Shown here one piece after another: positions 10,351 through 19,239 of a stretch of DNA of 64,000 nucleotides. How positions within the stretch are numbered: the stretch's first letter is position 1; every line of letters starts with the position of its first letter. The stretch is from Streptomyces antimycoticus (lineage in GTDB: Bacteria > Actinomycetota > Actinomycetes > Streptomycetales > Streptomycetaceae), in assembly GCF_005405925.1 (NCBI RefSeq), contig NZ_BJHV01000001.1, positions 7,564,001 through 7,628,000 of the forward strand, in the 5' to 3' direction. Made by a program: the position numbers and the translations under genes. The notes under the pieces were generated by a model. It searched no databases and was not told the DNA's origin. It saw only the letters and a list, made by a program, of their open reading frames with translations.

Positions 10351-13300
10351 TCAGCCGAGCAGCTCGACCTCCGCCAGTGTCGACTTGTCGTCCGGCACCA
10401 GGCGGTAGTGCTCGTACGCACCGGGCGTGCGCACCGAGAAGACGCGGGTCTGCTTGTCCCAGTTGAAGGCCTCTCCCGACCTCCGGTCCAGGTCCCGCCA
10501 CTTCTCGCCGTCATGCGAGCCCTGCAGCACCCATCCGGCCGGGGCCTTGCTCCGGTCGGACGAGGTCAGGGTGTACTGCACCGCGCGGCCCGCCGCCGTG
10601 AGCGGGAGGTCCACCGACTCGAAGGTGGCCTCGGTGCCCGAGGTGTTGTCCAGCAGGGCCGTGCCACCGCTCGGCACCGTCAGGTCGTGGCGCGGGGTGG
10701 GCACCTTGTCGTCCTTGGTGATGGAGGACGGCGCGGCGTTCTTCCCCGTGCCCCAGGCCGACGGCTTGGCGCCCATCGCGAACTCCAGCGTGCCGCCCCG
10801 GGCGAGGATGTCGTGCGGCAGGGCGGTGGAGTTCCACGCCTTGCCGTTGACCTTCAGGCCCTGGACGTACACATTCCGCGCGCTGTTGCGCGGGGCCTTG
10901 ATGACCAGATCGCGGCCGTTCTCCAGATGCACCGTGGCCTTGGTGAACTGCGGCGATCCGACCGCGTACTCTGAGCCGCCCATCACCAGCGGATAGAAGC
11001 CCAGCGAGCTGAAGAGGTACCAGGCGGACTGCTCGCCGTTGTCCTCGTCGCCGTGGTAGCCCTGGCCGATCTCGCTGCCGGTGTAGAGGCGGGAGAGCAC
11101 CTCGCGCACCTTCTCCTGGGTCTTCCACGGCTGGCCCGCCGCGTCGTACATGTACGTCACATGGTGGGCGACCTGGTTGCTGTGGCCGTAGTTGCCCATG
11201 CGGACGTCCCGCGCCTCGGTCATCTCATGGATGACGCCGCCGTAGGAACCGGCGAACTCGGGGGAGGCGGTCTCCGGGGTGGAGAAATAGGTGTCCAGCT
11301 TCTTGGCCAGGCCGGCCCGGCCGCCGTAGAGGTTGGCCAGGCCCCGGCTGTCCTGGGGCGCGGTGAAGGCGTAGCCCCAGCCGTTGGTCTCGGTGTAGTC
11401 GTAGCCCCAGATCCGGGGGTCGTACTTGTCGGAGGGCACGCGCCACTTCCCCGCCGCGTCCTTGCCCTGGAAGAAGCCGGCCTTGTCGTCGAAGAGCGAG
11501 ACATAGCCCTGGGCCCGGTGCAGGAAGTACTCGGACTCCTCCTTGTAGCGGGCCTTCTTCGTCTTCGCGTAGAGCGCCTTGCCCATATTCGCGAGGCCGA
11601 AGTCGTTGAGATAGCCCTCCAGCGCCCAGGACAGGCCCTCATGGGTCTCGGTACTCGTATAGCCGAGGAAGGGCGAGCTGGCCATGCCCTTACGGCCGAC
11701 GCCCGACGAGGGCGGCACGGCGGTGGCGTTCTTCAGCGCCGCCTCGTACGCCGCCTCGGCGTCGAACCGCACGCCCTTGAGGTAGGCGTCGGCGAAGGCC
11801 ACGTCCGAGCTGGTACCGGTCATCAGAGCGGCGTAGCCCGGCGAGGACCAGCGGGAGATCCAGCCGCCGTCCTTGTACTGCTGTACGAAGCCGTCGACCA
11901 TCGTGCCCGCCCGCTTGGGGGTGAGCAGTGAGTAGGCGGGCCAGGTGGTGCGGTAGGTGTCCCAGAAGCCGTTGTTGACGTACACCTTGCCATCGACGAT
12001 CTTCGCGCCGGTGTGGGTCGGGGTGTTCTCCCCGGTGCCCGGCGAGAAGGCGCTCGCGTACTGGTAACGGGGCTTGGCCGCCGTCCCTGTGTTCTCGAAA
12101 GCGGAATTGGGATAGAGGTACAGCCGGTAGAGGCTGGAGTAGAGCGTGGTGAGCTGGTTGTGGTCCGCGCCCTCGACCTCGATCCGGCCCAGGATGTCGT
12201 CCCACTCCGCCTGTGCGGCCTGCTTGACCTGCCCGAACGACCTCGACGCGGGCAGCTCCCGGTCGAGGTTGGCCTTCGCCTGGTCGACGCCTATCAGCGA
12301 GGTGGCGAGTCGGAGCGTGACGGTGCGGTCCTTCCCCGGCTTGAAGCGGAAGTAGCCGGTGACATCCTTGCCGCCGTCTCCGTCCAGCTTGCCGCTCGCG
12401 CTCACCGGGGTGTCGAAGACGCCGTAGACGAACATCCGGGTGGCGCCGGTGGACAGTCCGCTCTTGACGTCGGAGTAGCCGGTGACGACTCCGTGCTCGG
12501 CGTCGAGGGTCAGCCCGCCGTCGCCCGTGACGTTGTCGAAGAGGACGCTCGCGTCCTCGCCCGGATAGGTGAAGCGCATCGCCGCGGCGTGATCGGTCGG
12601 CGCCATCTCCGCCTTGAGGCCGTTCTCGAAGGTCACCCCGTAGTAATACGGCCGGGCGCTCTCCTTCTCATGGCGGAAGGGGAGCGCGCGGGAGGTGCGC
12701 CCGGCGTCGGGGGTGCCGGCCGCGCCGGACGGCATCACCTGGAAGGTCTGCCGGTCGCCCATCCAGGGGCTGGGCTCATGGCTCGCGCTGAACGCCTGGA
12801 TGGTGGGGAGGTTGTCGGCGTTGTTGGCGCGGGCGTACTGGTAGAGCCAGTCGGTGGAGCCCGCGTTGGTCACCGGCGTCCAGAAGTTGAAGCCGTTGGG
12901 GACGGCGGTGGCCGGGAAGTTGTTGCCGCGCGAGAAGCTGCCGCTGGAGTTGGTGCCGCGGGTGGTCAGCGCGTAGTCCGACAGGTGCTTCAGCGGCTTC
13001 TCGGGCGCCTTGGGGGCGATCGAGACGTCGTCCACCCAGCCGCGGAACTGTGCGGGTCCCTTGGGGGAGTCGTAGGCCACGAGTATCCGGTCGACCGTCT
13101 TGCCCGCGGCGACCGCGCCGATCCGCGACTCCTTGTTGTTCCACTGGTTGACGTAGAGCGTCTTGGAGTCGGCCTGGCCCTGCGGACTCATCCGGGCGCC
13201 GTGCTGGTCGACCGCGCCGGGCAGATCGCTCAGGTAGGTGCCGTCGGTGAAGGCGAGATCGACCGAGACATGGGTGGCCGGGTAGTTGAGATCGGTCTCG

Positions 13301-14211
13301 GGCATCGACGGGAAGATCCGGTAGGACAGCCGGGTGTCCCGGGTGATGGCCGTGTCGACGTCGAAGACCTTGTTGTACGAGTACGCCCGGCCGTCCGGCT
13401 TGTGGGTGCCCGCATAGCGCAGGGCATGGGTGCCGGTGAAGCCCGCGTTGGCCTTGGCGGTGGGGGAGCCGGTCGGGCCGCGGTCGATCTGGGTGCGCAT
13501 GTCGGAGGGCGCGGGCGGCGTGGTGTCGCCGGTCGCGAACTGCACCTCGGCGAGCTGGATGAGGTCGTCCCCGGCGTTGCGGGTGATCTCCAGCCGGAAG
13601 TGCTGGTAGGCCGTGGCGCTGTCGAAGGAGAACTCCCGTGTCTGCTGGCGCGAGGAGAACGTCTCGTCCTTACGGGTGTCCAGCGTCGTCCAGTCGGAGC
13701 CGTTGGCCGAGCCCTTGAGGGTCCAGTCCTTCGGGTCCCGGCCGGGGGCGTCATTGGCGGAGGTGAGGGCGTAGCGGACGGCCTTCACCGACTCGCTCAG
13801 ATCGAACTCGAGCCAGGCGGTGGTGGTGTCGAAGGCCAGCCACTTGCTGGTGAGCTCGCCGTCGACGAGGTTCTCCTTGATCTCCCCGCCTTCGGTGTTC
13901 TCCCCGCTCGCCCGAACCTCGGTGACCTTGTCGGTCACGTTGCCGGGGATCCCGGAGGAGTAGCCTCCGTCCACCCCGGACGCCTTCTTCTTCCCATCGG
14001 GTCCGGTCTCGACCGTGTTGAGCCAGTCGGGCTGGGGGTCGCCCGACTCGAAGGACGAGGCGAAGGTGCGGTCGGCGTGGTGCGCGGAGGCCGGGTCGGC
14101 GGGGGCGGCGACCGCACCGCCCTGGGCCGTCACCGCCAGCAGGACGGCCGCCACCAGGGGGGCCGTCCGTCCGATCCCACGCCATCGTCTCTGTGGTCGT
14201 CTCTGTCGCAT
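10351..14211 (-). CDS. Secreted GH92 alpha-1,2-mannosidase with F5/8-type carbohydrate-binding domains
   Basis: 1,286 residues from the ATG at 14211 (MRQRRPQRRWRGIGRTAPLV, a long signal peptide with twin Arg and a hydrophobic core ending AVAAP). Domain order: a discoidin/CBM32-like domain at about 70-230, a variable beta domain, the GH92 N-domain starting near residue 420, the catalytic (alpha/alpha)6 domain, the family motif G-D-E-D-N-G-E-Q-S-A-W-Y-L-F-S at about 1030, and a second discoidin-like domain over the last ~130 residues. It should remove alpha-1,2-linked mannose from glycoproteins or fungal and yeast mannans outside the cell. The start lies only 22 bp from the LacI-type operator, so repression would be direct. 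Confidence 0.93.
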   Translation of the reverse strand: MRQRRPQRRWRGIGRTAPLVAAVLLAVTAQGGAVAAPADPASAHHADRTFASSFESGDPQPDWLNTVETGPDGKKKASGVDGGYSSGIPGNVTDKVTEVRASGENTEGGEIKENLVDGELTSKWLAFDTTTAWLEFDLSESVKAVRYALTSANDAPGRDPKDWTLKGSANGSDWTTLDTRKDETFSSRQQTREFSFDSATAYQHFRLEITRNAGDDLIQLAEVQFATGDTTPPAPSDMRTQIDRGPTGSPTAKANAGFTGTHALRYAGTHKPDGRAYSYNKVFDVDTAITRDTRLSYRIFPSMPETDLNYPATHVSVDLAFTDGTYLSDLPGAVDQHGARMSPQGQADSKTLYVNQWNNKESRIGAVAAGKTVDRILVAYDSPKGPAQFRGWVDDVSIAPKAPEKPLKHLSDYALTTRGTNSSGSFSRGNNFPATAVPNGFNFWTPVTNAGSTDWLYQYARANNADNLPTIQAFSASHEPSPWMGDRQTFQVMPSGAAGTPDAGRTSRALPFRHEKESARPYYYGVTFENGLKAEMAPTDHAAAMRFTYPGEDASVLFDNVTGDGGLTLDAEHGVVTGYSDVKSGLSTGATRMFVYGVFDTPVSASGKLDGDGGKDVTGYFRFKPGKDRTVTLRLATSLIGVDQAKANLDRELPASRSFGQVKQAAQAEWDDILGRIEVEGADHNQLTTLYSSLYRLYLYPNSAFENTGTAAKPRYQYASAFSPGTGENTPTHTGAKIVDGKVYVNNGFWDTYRTTWPAYSLLTPKRAGTMVDGFVQQYKDGGWISRWSSPGYAALMTGTSSDVAFADAYLKGVRFDAEAAYEAALKNATAVPPSSGVGRKGMASSPFLGYTSTETHEGLSWALEGYLNDFGLANMGKALYAKTKKARYKEESEYFLHRAQGYVSLFDDKAGFFQGKDAAGKWRVPSDKYDPRIWGYDYTETNGWGYAFTAPQDSRGLANLYGGRAGLAKKLDTYFSTPETASPEFAGSYGGVIHEMTEARDVRMGNYGHSNQVAHHVTYMYDAAGQPWKTQEKVREVLSRLYTGSEIGQGYHGDEDNGEQSAWYLFSSLGFYPLVMGGSEYAVGSPQFTKATVHLENGRDLVIKAPRNSARNVYVQGLKVNGKAWNSTALPHDILARGGTLEFAMGAKPSAWGTGKNAAPSSITKDDKVPTPRHDLTVPSGGTALLDNTSGTEATFESVDLPLTAAGRAVQYTLTSSDRSKAPAGWVLQGSHDGEKWRDLDRRSGEAFNWDKQTRVFSVRTPGAYEHYRLVPDDKSTLAEVELLG

Positions 14212-14232
14212 ACGCAGCCTCTCAACGAGTCT

Positions 14233-14244
14233 GACAACGTTGTC
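14233..14244. promoter_or_regulatory. LacI-family operator candidate upstream of second GH92 gene
   Basis: GACAACGTTGTC, identical to the site at 4337-4348, positioned 22 bp before the GH92 start codon. Confidence 0.75.
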
Positions 14245-14338
14245 TTCTGAGTCGGGCAGAGATAAGTAGGGAGGCAGGGGGAGGGTGGTGTCAAGGATGC
14301 GGACAACCGCCAATTCGGCTGCGCCCGGCGGGCGGTAC

Positions 14339-14377
14339 GACGCGGGCCGTACCACCATCGGTGGCACGGCCCGCGTC
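14339..14377. terminator. Terminator downstream of the lipoprotein gene
   Basis: 12-bp perfect outer stem (14339-14350 with 14366-14377) with a second short stem inside the loop; lies past the lipoprotein stop in its direction of transcription. Confidence 0.65.
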
Positions 14378-14439
14378 CATGGGGGCGTTTCGGTGCGCCC
14401 GATGGGGCGGTCCCTGGTATGTCGTCAGCCGCCGCTGTG

Positions 14440-14568
14440 GGACTCGGTCGGCGCTCTCGGGCTCAGTCGGCGCTGCCGGACGCAGCGCCGTTGTCGGGCT
14501 CAGCCGCCGCCATCGGCTCAGCCGCCGCCATCGGCTCAGCCGTCGCCGTCGGCTCAGTCGGCGCTGTC
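14440..14568. repeat. Imperfect 18-bp tandem repeat at the lipoprotein 3' end
   Basis: About seven units of the form GGCTCAGCCGCCGCCATC. The clearest run is four head-to-tail copies at 14497-14568; 14440-14495 holds more degenerate ones offset by one base. On the gene strand each good unit carries TGA, and the first of these forms the lipoprotein's own stop at 14554. Confidence 0.8.
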
Positions 14569-15087
14569 GGACTTGGTGGCGAGCGAGAGCCGGCACTTCT
14601 TCGCGGTGTGGGAGCTGTCCGCCTTGAGCCCGGTGACCTTGATGGTCTTGTCGGCGCCGCCCGCCACGGCCGCGTCGGACTCCACCCCGGTGGTCACGGC
14701 CTTGTCGGAGCTGTCGACGAAGCCGACCAGCAGCGAGTAGTAGGCGGTGCTGGAGCCGGAGTTGCTGATCTTCACATTGGCGTAGGGCTTGCCGTCCGAA
14801 CCCCATCCGCACGTGCCCATCTTGGCGTCCGAGGTGATCAGGCCGGAGCCGCCGGTGGGGGAGTCCGACGGCTCGTCATACGGGTCGTCGGTGGGGTCGT
14901 CGGTGGGCTCCTCGGTCGGCGCCTGGGTGGGTTCCACCGGCAGTTGGGCCATGCCCTGGCCTATCGCCGCGCCGCCCTTGCTGTCTCCGGCCGACGAGCC
15001 CCCTTTGCCGGAGCCGCACCCCGCGGTGATCGCGAGTGTCGCGGTCACGACAATGCTGGTGGCGAGGGTGAGCTGCTTCCGGGACAC
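14554..15087 (-). CDS. Secreted lipoprotein, DUF4232-like
   Basis: 177 residues from a GTG at 15087. The N-terminus is a lipoprotein signal: S-R-K-Q, a hydrophobic core, and a lipobox ending T-A-G-C at about residue 22. A Pro/Thr/Asp-rich linker (PTEEPTDDPTDDP) follows, then a beta-sandwich-like C-terminal domain with two cysteines (GTCGWG and AKKCRLSL). This resembles the Streptomyces DUF4232/DUF5067-type extracellular domains; function unknown. It is a single gene facing away from ngcE. The 3' end is built into an 18-bp tandem repeat. Confidence 0.8.
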   Translation of the reverse strand: MSRKQLTLATSIVVTATLAITAGCGSGKGGSSAGDSKGGAAIGQGMAQLPVEPTQAPTEEPTDDPTDDPYDEPSDSPTGGSGLITSDAKMGTCGWGSDGKPYANVKISNSGSSTAYYSLLVGFVDSSDKAVTTGVESDAAVAGGADKTIKVTGLKADSSHTAKKCRLSLATKSDSAD

Positions 15088-15428
15088 GGGAACCGCCTTT
15101 CGGGGAGCGCGCACGGCGGCGTGCCGCACGGACTGTCTCCACCTACGGTATGTCGGGCAGGTCTCAACTCGGGAAAGACTGATACCCGATGACCTCTCGA
15201 TCTTGCCCATATGAGGCCCAGTGGACTATACCTGTCGCCCCAGGGGGAAGGCCGCACCGCGGCCCATATCGGAGGGCCTCGGCGGGTCCTCCGCACTCCC
15301 CGGCGTACACCCAGCAATACTCCGCTTGACGCTTCAACTGACCCGCGGTGTCGGGCCCCTCGCCGGAGGCGAGTACGTACGGGAAACCGTTACACCGCCT
15401 GAGTCCTGACGAAGGCGAGGACTTGAGC
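15088..15428. other. Divergent intergenic region between lipoprotein and ngcE
   Basis: A 341-bp stretch without a convincing gene. It holds both promoters, a DasR-like site at 15220-15235, and the ngcE ribosome binding site GAGG at 15417-15420. Short open frames here have poor codon bias. Confidence 0.6.
15220..15235. promoter_or_regulatory. DasR-responsive element (dre) candidate upstream of ngcE
   Basis: AGTGGACTATACCTGT matches the dre consensus AGTGGTCTAGACCACT at 12 of 16 positions, about 195 bp upstream of ngcE. DasR is the GntR-family GlcNAc-metabolism repressor of streptomycetes, fitting the substrate of the downstream importer. Confidence 0.5.
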
Positions 15429-16865
15429 ATGGGATCCACCTCAGATGTCGGCCGTCGCGATCTGATCAAGCGCTCGGCGGCGCTCGGATTGATCTCCGTG
15501 CCCGCGATGAGCGCGCTGTCCGCCTGTGCCAGTGGCGGTGACGACGACGCCAAGAAGGTCGACAAGGGCAAGAAGAGCGCCAAGAACCCGCTCGCGGTCA
15601 ATGAGAGCGCCGCGCTCGACGTCGTCATCTTCGACGGCGGTTTCGGGCAGCAGTACGCCAAGGACGCCGAGGCGGAGTACGCCGCGGCCTTCCCGAAGAC
15701 CAAGGGCAAGGTCAAGCACGCGGCCACCCAGAAGATCCAGACCGTGCTCCAGCCGCGCTTCAACGGCGGCACCCCGCCGGACCTGGTCGACAACTCCGGC
15801 GCCGAGCAGATGGACATGGGCACCCTGGTCGGCAAGAACCAGCTGACCGACCTCACCCCGCTGCTGGACGCGCCCTCCCTCGACGACCCCAACAAGACGG
15901 TGCGCGAGACGCTGCGCCCCGGTGTCGTGGAGATGGGCCAGTTCGACGGCAAGCCGGTGTGGATCCTCTACTACGCCTACACCGTCTACGGCGTCTGGTA
16001 CTCCAAGAGCAATCTCGCCAAGCTCGACATGGAGTACCCCGAGACCTGGGACGACATGCTCAAGGTCTGCGAGGCGGCGAAGAAGAAGGGGATCGCGGGC
16101 TGGACCTACCCCGGCAAGTACCCCTACTACCTGCCGTTCAGCCTCTACCCCTTCATCGCCAAGATCGGCGGCCGGGACGTCCTGGACTCGATCGACAACC
16201 TGGAGCCGAACGCCTGGAAGCACCCGGCCGTCAAGGCCGCCTTCGAGGCGTACTACGAGCTCTACAAGAAGGGCTACATCCTCAAGGGCACCCCCGGTCT
16301 GACCCACATCGAGTCCCAGACCGCGTGGAACCAGGGCAAGGCGCTGTTCATCCCCAACGGCTCCTGGGTGGAGAACGAGGCGAAGAAGACCACGCCCAAG
16401 GACTTCCAGATGGCGGTGGCCGCCCCCTCCAGCCTCGACAAGAGCGACAAGCTGCCGTTCGGCACCCTCTGGGCCTCCGGCGGTGAGCCCTTCATCGTTC
16501 CGAAGTCGGCCAAGAACCCCCAGGGCGGCATGGAGCTGCTGCGGATCATGCTCGGTGAGAAGTCCACCAAGAACTTCATCAAGCAGGTCTCCTCGCTCTC
16601 CTCCCTCAACGGCGGCACCGAGGGCCTCCGCCTGCCGCCGGGCCTGGCGTCGGCGCAGGAGGCGCTGACCAAGGCGGGCAAGAACGTGGTCAACCCGCGG
16701 CTCCAGGACTGGTACGTGACGCTGCAGAAGCAGCAGATCGGCGTCGGCGCGCTCGGCGAGATGATGGCCGGCCGGATGACCCCCGCCGAGACGATCAAGA
16801 AGTGCCAGAAGTTCGCCGATGAAACGGCCAAGGACGACGCCGTCAAGAAGTACAAGCACGTCTGA
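15429..16865 (+). CDS. ngcE: N-acetylglucosamine/diacetylchitobiose ABC transporter, substrate-binding lipoprotein
   Basis: 478 residues from the ATG at 15429 with GAGG at 8-nt spacing. The N-terminus carries an RRDLIKRSAALG twin-arginine signal and a lipobox ending L-S-A-C, so it is probably exported by Tat and lipidated. The body is a family 1 extracellular solute-binding protein (KPVWILYYAYTVYGVWYSKS, ETWDDMLKVCEAAKKKG, WNQGKALFIPNGSWVENEA). Sequence style and context (two permeases, then rok7B7) match NgcE of S. olivaceoviridis/S. coelicolor, which binds GlcNAc and chitobiose from chitin breakdown. No ATPase is encoded here; these systems use the shared ATPase MsiK encoded elsewhere. Confidence 0.92.
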   Translation: MGSTSDVGRRDLIKRSAALGLISVPAMSALSACASGGDDDAKKVDKGKKSAKNPLAVNESAALDVVIFDGGFGQQYAKDAEAEYAAAFPKTKGKVKHAATQKIQTVLQPRFNGGTPPDLVDNSGAEQMDMGTLVGKNQLTDLTPLLDAPSLDDPNKTVRETLRPGVVEMGQFDGKPVWILYYAYTVYGVWYSKSNLAKLDMEYPETWDDMLKVCEAAKKKGIAGWTYPGKYPYYLPFSLYPFIAKIGGRDVLDSIDNLEPNAWKHPAVKAAFEAYYELYKKGYILKGTPGLTHIESQTAWNQGKALFIPNGSWVENEAKKTTPKDFQMAVAAPSSLDKSDKLPFGTLWASGGEPFIVPKSAKNPQGGMELLRIMLGEKSTKNFIKQVSSLSSLNGGTEGLRLPPGLASAQEALTKAGKNVVNPRLQDWYVTLQKQQIGVGALGEMMAGRMTPAETIKKCQKFADETAKDDAVKKYKHV

Positions 16866-16923
16866 TGCGGCGCGACGCGTCACCGGCGGCATTATCCGTA
16901 GGGGAAGACCGAGGTCGGTAGAA

Positions 16924-17841
16924 ATGCAGCATGGGAAGTACCGGTTCATCGCTGGGTTCCTGGCCCTGCCGGTGATCCTTTACGCGGTCTTCGTGATCTC
17001 GCCATTCGTCCAGGCCATCTACTACTCCTTCACGGACTGGACCGGGCTGAGCTCCGACTTCAAGATGGTCGGGTTCAAGAACTACAACTGGCTGCTGCAC
17101 GACGACCTCTTCTGGAAAGCGGTCGGGCACAATGTCGTGCTGCTGCTGGTGGTGCCGCTGGTGACGCTCGGCCTCGGGCTCTTCTTCGCCTTCATGCTCA
17201 ATGTGGGCGGCCGGGGGAGGAAGAACTCGGCGATCTCCGGGGTGCGCGGGTCGAGCCTGTACAAGGTGATCTACTTCTTTCCGCAGGTGCTGTCGATCGC
17301 GATCGTCGCCCTGCTGTTCCAGTTCACCTACAACCCGCGCAACGGCGCGATCAACGCCTTCCTCGGCGGAATCGGCCTGGAATCGCTCCAGCAGGGCTGG
17401 CTGTCCGATCCGAAGCTGGCGCTGTGGTGCCTGATGGCGGTGATGGTCTGGAGCAACGTCGGCTTCTATGTCGTCCTCTTCTCCGCCGGGATGAGCTCCA
17501 TCCCGAAGGACTTCTACGAGGCGGCGCTGCTCGACGGGGCCAACCGGATCAAGACCTTCTTCAAGATCACCCTGCCGCTGCTGTGGGACACGGTCCAGAC
17601 CGGCTGGATCTATATGGGCATCATCGCGCTCGACGCGTTCGCCGTGGTGCAGATCATGACCGTGGGGCCGGGCGGCCCCGCCGACTCCACGCAGGTCATG
17701 GGCTACTACGTCTACACCAAGACCTTCCACGACGGGCAGGCCGGACGGGCCACCACGATCGGCGTCGCGATGCTCATCGTCACCCTGATCTTCGCGGTCA
17801 TCGTGACCAGGCTCGGCCGGCGCGAGCGGCTGGAGTACTGA
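16924..17841 (+). CDS. ngcF: GlcNAc/chitobiose ABC transporter permease NgcF
   Basis: 305 residues from the ATG at 16924 (MQHGKYRFIAGFLALPVILY). Six predicted membrane helices and the permease EAA loop (E-A-A-L-L-D-G-A-N-R-I-K-T-F-F-K-I-T-L-P-L-L) that docks the ATPase. It belongs to the MalF/LacF type of binding-protein-dependent permeases. It lies 58 bp after ngcE and 61 bp before ngcG, same strand, so one operon. Ribosome binding site is modest (GAGG at 16911-16914). Confidence 0.92.
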   Translation: MQHGKYRFIAGFLALPVILYAVFVISPFVQAIYYSFTDWTGLSSDFKMVGFKNYNWLLHDDLFWKAVGHNVVLLLVVPLVTLGLGLFFAFMLNVGGRGRKNSAISGVRGSSLYKVIYFFPQVLSIAIVALLFQFTYNPRNGAINAFLGGIGLESLQQGWLSDPKLALWCLMAVMVWSNVGFYVVLFSAGMSSIPKDFYEAALLDGANRIKTFFKITLPLLWDTVQTGWIYMGIIALDAFAVVQIMTVGPGGPADSTQVMGYYVYTKTFHDGQAGRATTIGVAMLIVTLIFAVIVTRLGRRERLEY

Positions 17842-17902
17842 TGCCGATCACACCGACCGCACCCGGCCACCGCCGCCCGACCGCCGATCTGGGGGTACCA
17901 CA

Positions 17903-18850
17903 GTGACCTCGCACGCAGAGCCCTCGGAACTCCCGGGCGTCACCAAGGAGGACGAGGCGCCGCCCGCCGGGCCCGTCCGCAAGCAGCCGCCGCCGGGCTT
18001 CACCCCCGAGGGCCGGCTCGGCAGCGAGGGCAAGGTCCTCAACGTCTTCTCGCACGGCATCCTGGTGGTCTGGGGGCTGCTCGTCACCCTGCCGCTGCTG
18101 TGGGCGGTGATGAGCTCCCTCAAGACCGACAAGCAGATCTTCACCTCGCCCTGGGGGCTGCCCTCAGCCCTGCACTTCGACAACTGGTCCCGGGCCTGGA
18201 GCAAGTCGAACATCGGCGACTTCTTCCTCAATACGATCCTGGTCGTGGGCTGCTCCCTGATCGGCACGATGCTGCTCGGTTCGATGGCGGCATACATCCT
18301 GGCTCGCTTTGAATTCCCGGGAAAGCGATTCATCTATTTCATGTTCGTCGGCGGGATGAGCTTTCCCATCATCCTGGCGCTGGTGCCGCTGTTCTTCGTG
18401 ATGAAGAACATGAGCCTGCTCAACACCTTCCATGGGCTCATTCTGGTCTATATCGCCTATTCGCTGCCGTTCACGGTCTTCTTCCTCACCTCGTTCTTCA
18501 AGACGCTGCCGTCCTCGGTCGCGGAGGCGGCCCTGATCGACGGGGCGTCCCATACCCGTACGTTCTTCCAGGTCATGCTGCCGATGGCGAAGCCCGGCCT
18601 GATCAGCGTCGGGATCTTCAACTTCCTCGGTCAGTGGAACCAGTACATGCTGCCCACGGTGCTCAACACCGATGAGGACAAGCGGGTGCTCACCCAGGGG
18701 CTTGTGCAGCTCGCGGCCAGCCAGCAGTACAAGGGCGACTGGTCCGCGCTTTTCGCCGGCCTGGTGCTGGCGATGCTTCCGGTACTGGGCGTCTACATCC
18801 TCTTCCAGCGGCAGGTCCAGGCGGGCCTGACCGCGGGCGCGCTCAAATAG
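17903..18850 (+). CDS. ngcG: GlcNAc/chitobiose ABC transporter permease NgcG
   Basis: 315 residues from a GTG at 17903 with a G-rich Shine-Dalgarno (GGGGGT) just upstream. A hydrophilic N-terminal extension of about 45 residues precedes six membrane helices. The EAA motif reads E-A-A-L-I-D-G-A-S-H-T-R-T-F-F-Q-V-M-L-P. MalG/LacG type, the partner of NgcF. Last gene of the ngc operon, followed 21 bp later by a strong terminator, so rok7B7 is transcribed separately. Confidence 0.92.
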   Translation: MTSHAEPSELPGVTKEDEAPPAGPVRKQPPPGFTPEGRLGSEGKVLNVFSHGILVVWGLLVTLPLLWAVMSSLKTDKQIFTSPWGLPSALHFDNWSRAWSKSNIGDFFLNTILVVGCSLIGTMLLGSMAAYILARFEFPGKRFIYFMFVGGMSFPIILALVPLFFVMKNMSLLNTFHGLILVYIAYSLPFTVFFLTSFFKTLPSSVAEAALIDGASHTRTFFQVMLPMAKPGLISVGIFNFLGQWNQYMLPTVLNTDEDKRVLTQGLVQLAASQQYKGDWSALFAGLVLAMLPVLGVYILFQRQVQAGLTAGALK

Positions 18851-18871
18851 GGGCAGCCGGAGAGCGCTTTT

Positions 18872-18914
18872 CACGGCCCCGTCCTTTCCGTCGCGCGGAA
18901 AGGACGGGGCCGTG
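18872..18914. terminator. Strong terminator after ngcEFG
   Basis: 19-bp perfect stem (18872-18890 with 18896-18914) and 5-nt TCGCG loop, directly after the ngcG stop. Confidence 0.9.
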
Positions 18915-19008
18915 TGCTGTGGGCCGCCCCGGGGATTCCGTTTCACCGCGCCGGTCGTACGCTGACGGGGATCTCACCGCGCTGCCGCGGACCCGCCGGA
19001 AGACGGGC

Positions 19009-19092
19009 GGGAGGTATCCGGAGGTGCCCGGGAGCTATCCGGAGGCGGGCGGGAGATATCAGGAGGTGGTCCGGAGATATCAGAAGGCGCCG
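19009..19092. repeat. Four 21-bp tandem repeats upstream of rok7B7
   Basis: Units at 19009-19029, 19030-19050, 19051-19071 and 19072-19092 follow the pattern GGGAG(A/C/G)TATC(C/A)GGAGG-N6. The region 18915-19239 otherwise holds the rok7B7 leader and nothing else I can identify. A 67-residue frame over it (18919-19122) would read G-R-Y-P-E-V-P-type heptads but has poor codon bias and no family match I know. Confidence 0.85.
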
Positions 19093-19239
19093 CCGGGCGT
19101 CCCGCGACGGTCAGGGACTTGACGTGGGACAACCGTGGCGGCTCAGCTTAGAGTTCACATGTTGGAGACACCGCTGGGCCTCACTGCTGCGGCCCGGCCG
19201 GCGGAGCGGCCGTCGTGCCGCCCGCGAAGGCGGGAGTGG

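Noticed and set aside
12013..14250. A 745-codon plus-strand frame opposite the second GH92 gene
   Set aside because: Antisense of a well-supported gene; low-complexity product with no recognisable domain.
18919..19122. Small 67-residue protein with G-R-Y-P-E-V-P heptads
   Set aside because: Codon bias is weak, no ribosome binding site is clear, and the pattern follows directly from a 21-bp DNA repeat.
19135..19239. Longer rok7B7 start (GTG 19135 or ATG 19159)
   Set aside because: The extra residues are Arg/Pro-rich without a regular ROK counterpart and lack a good Shine-Dalgarno; cannot be excluded.
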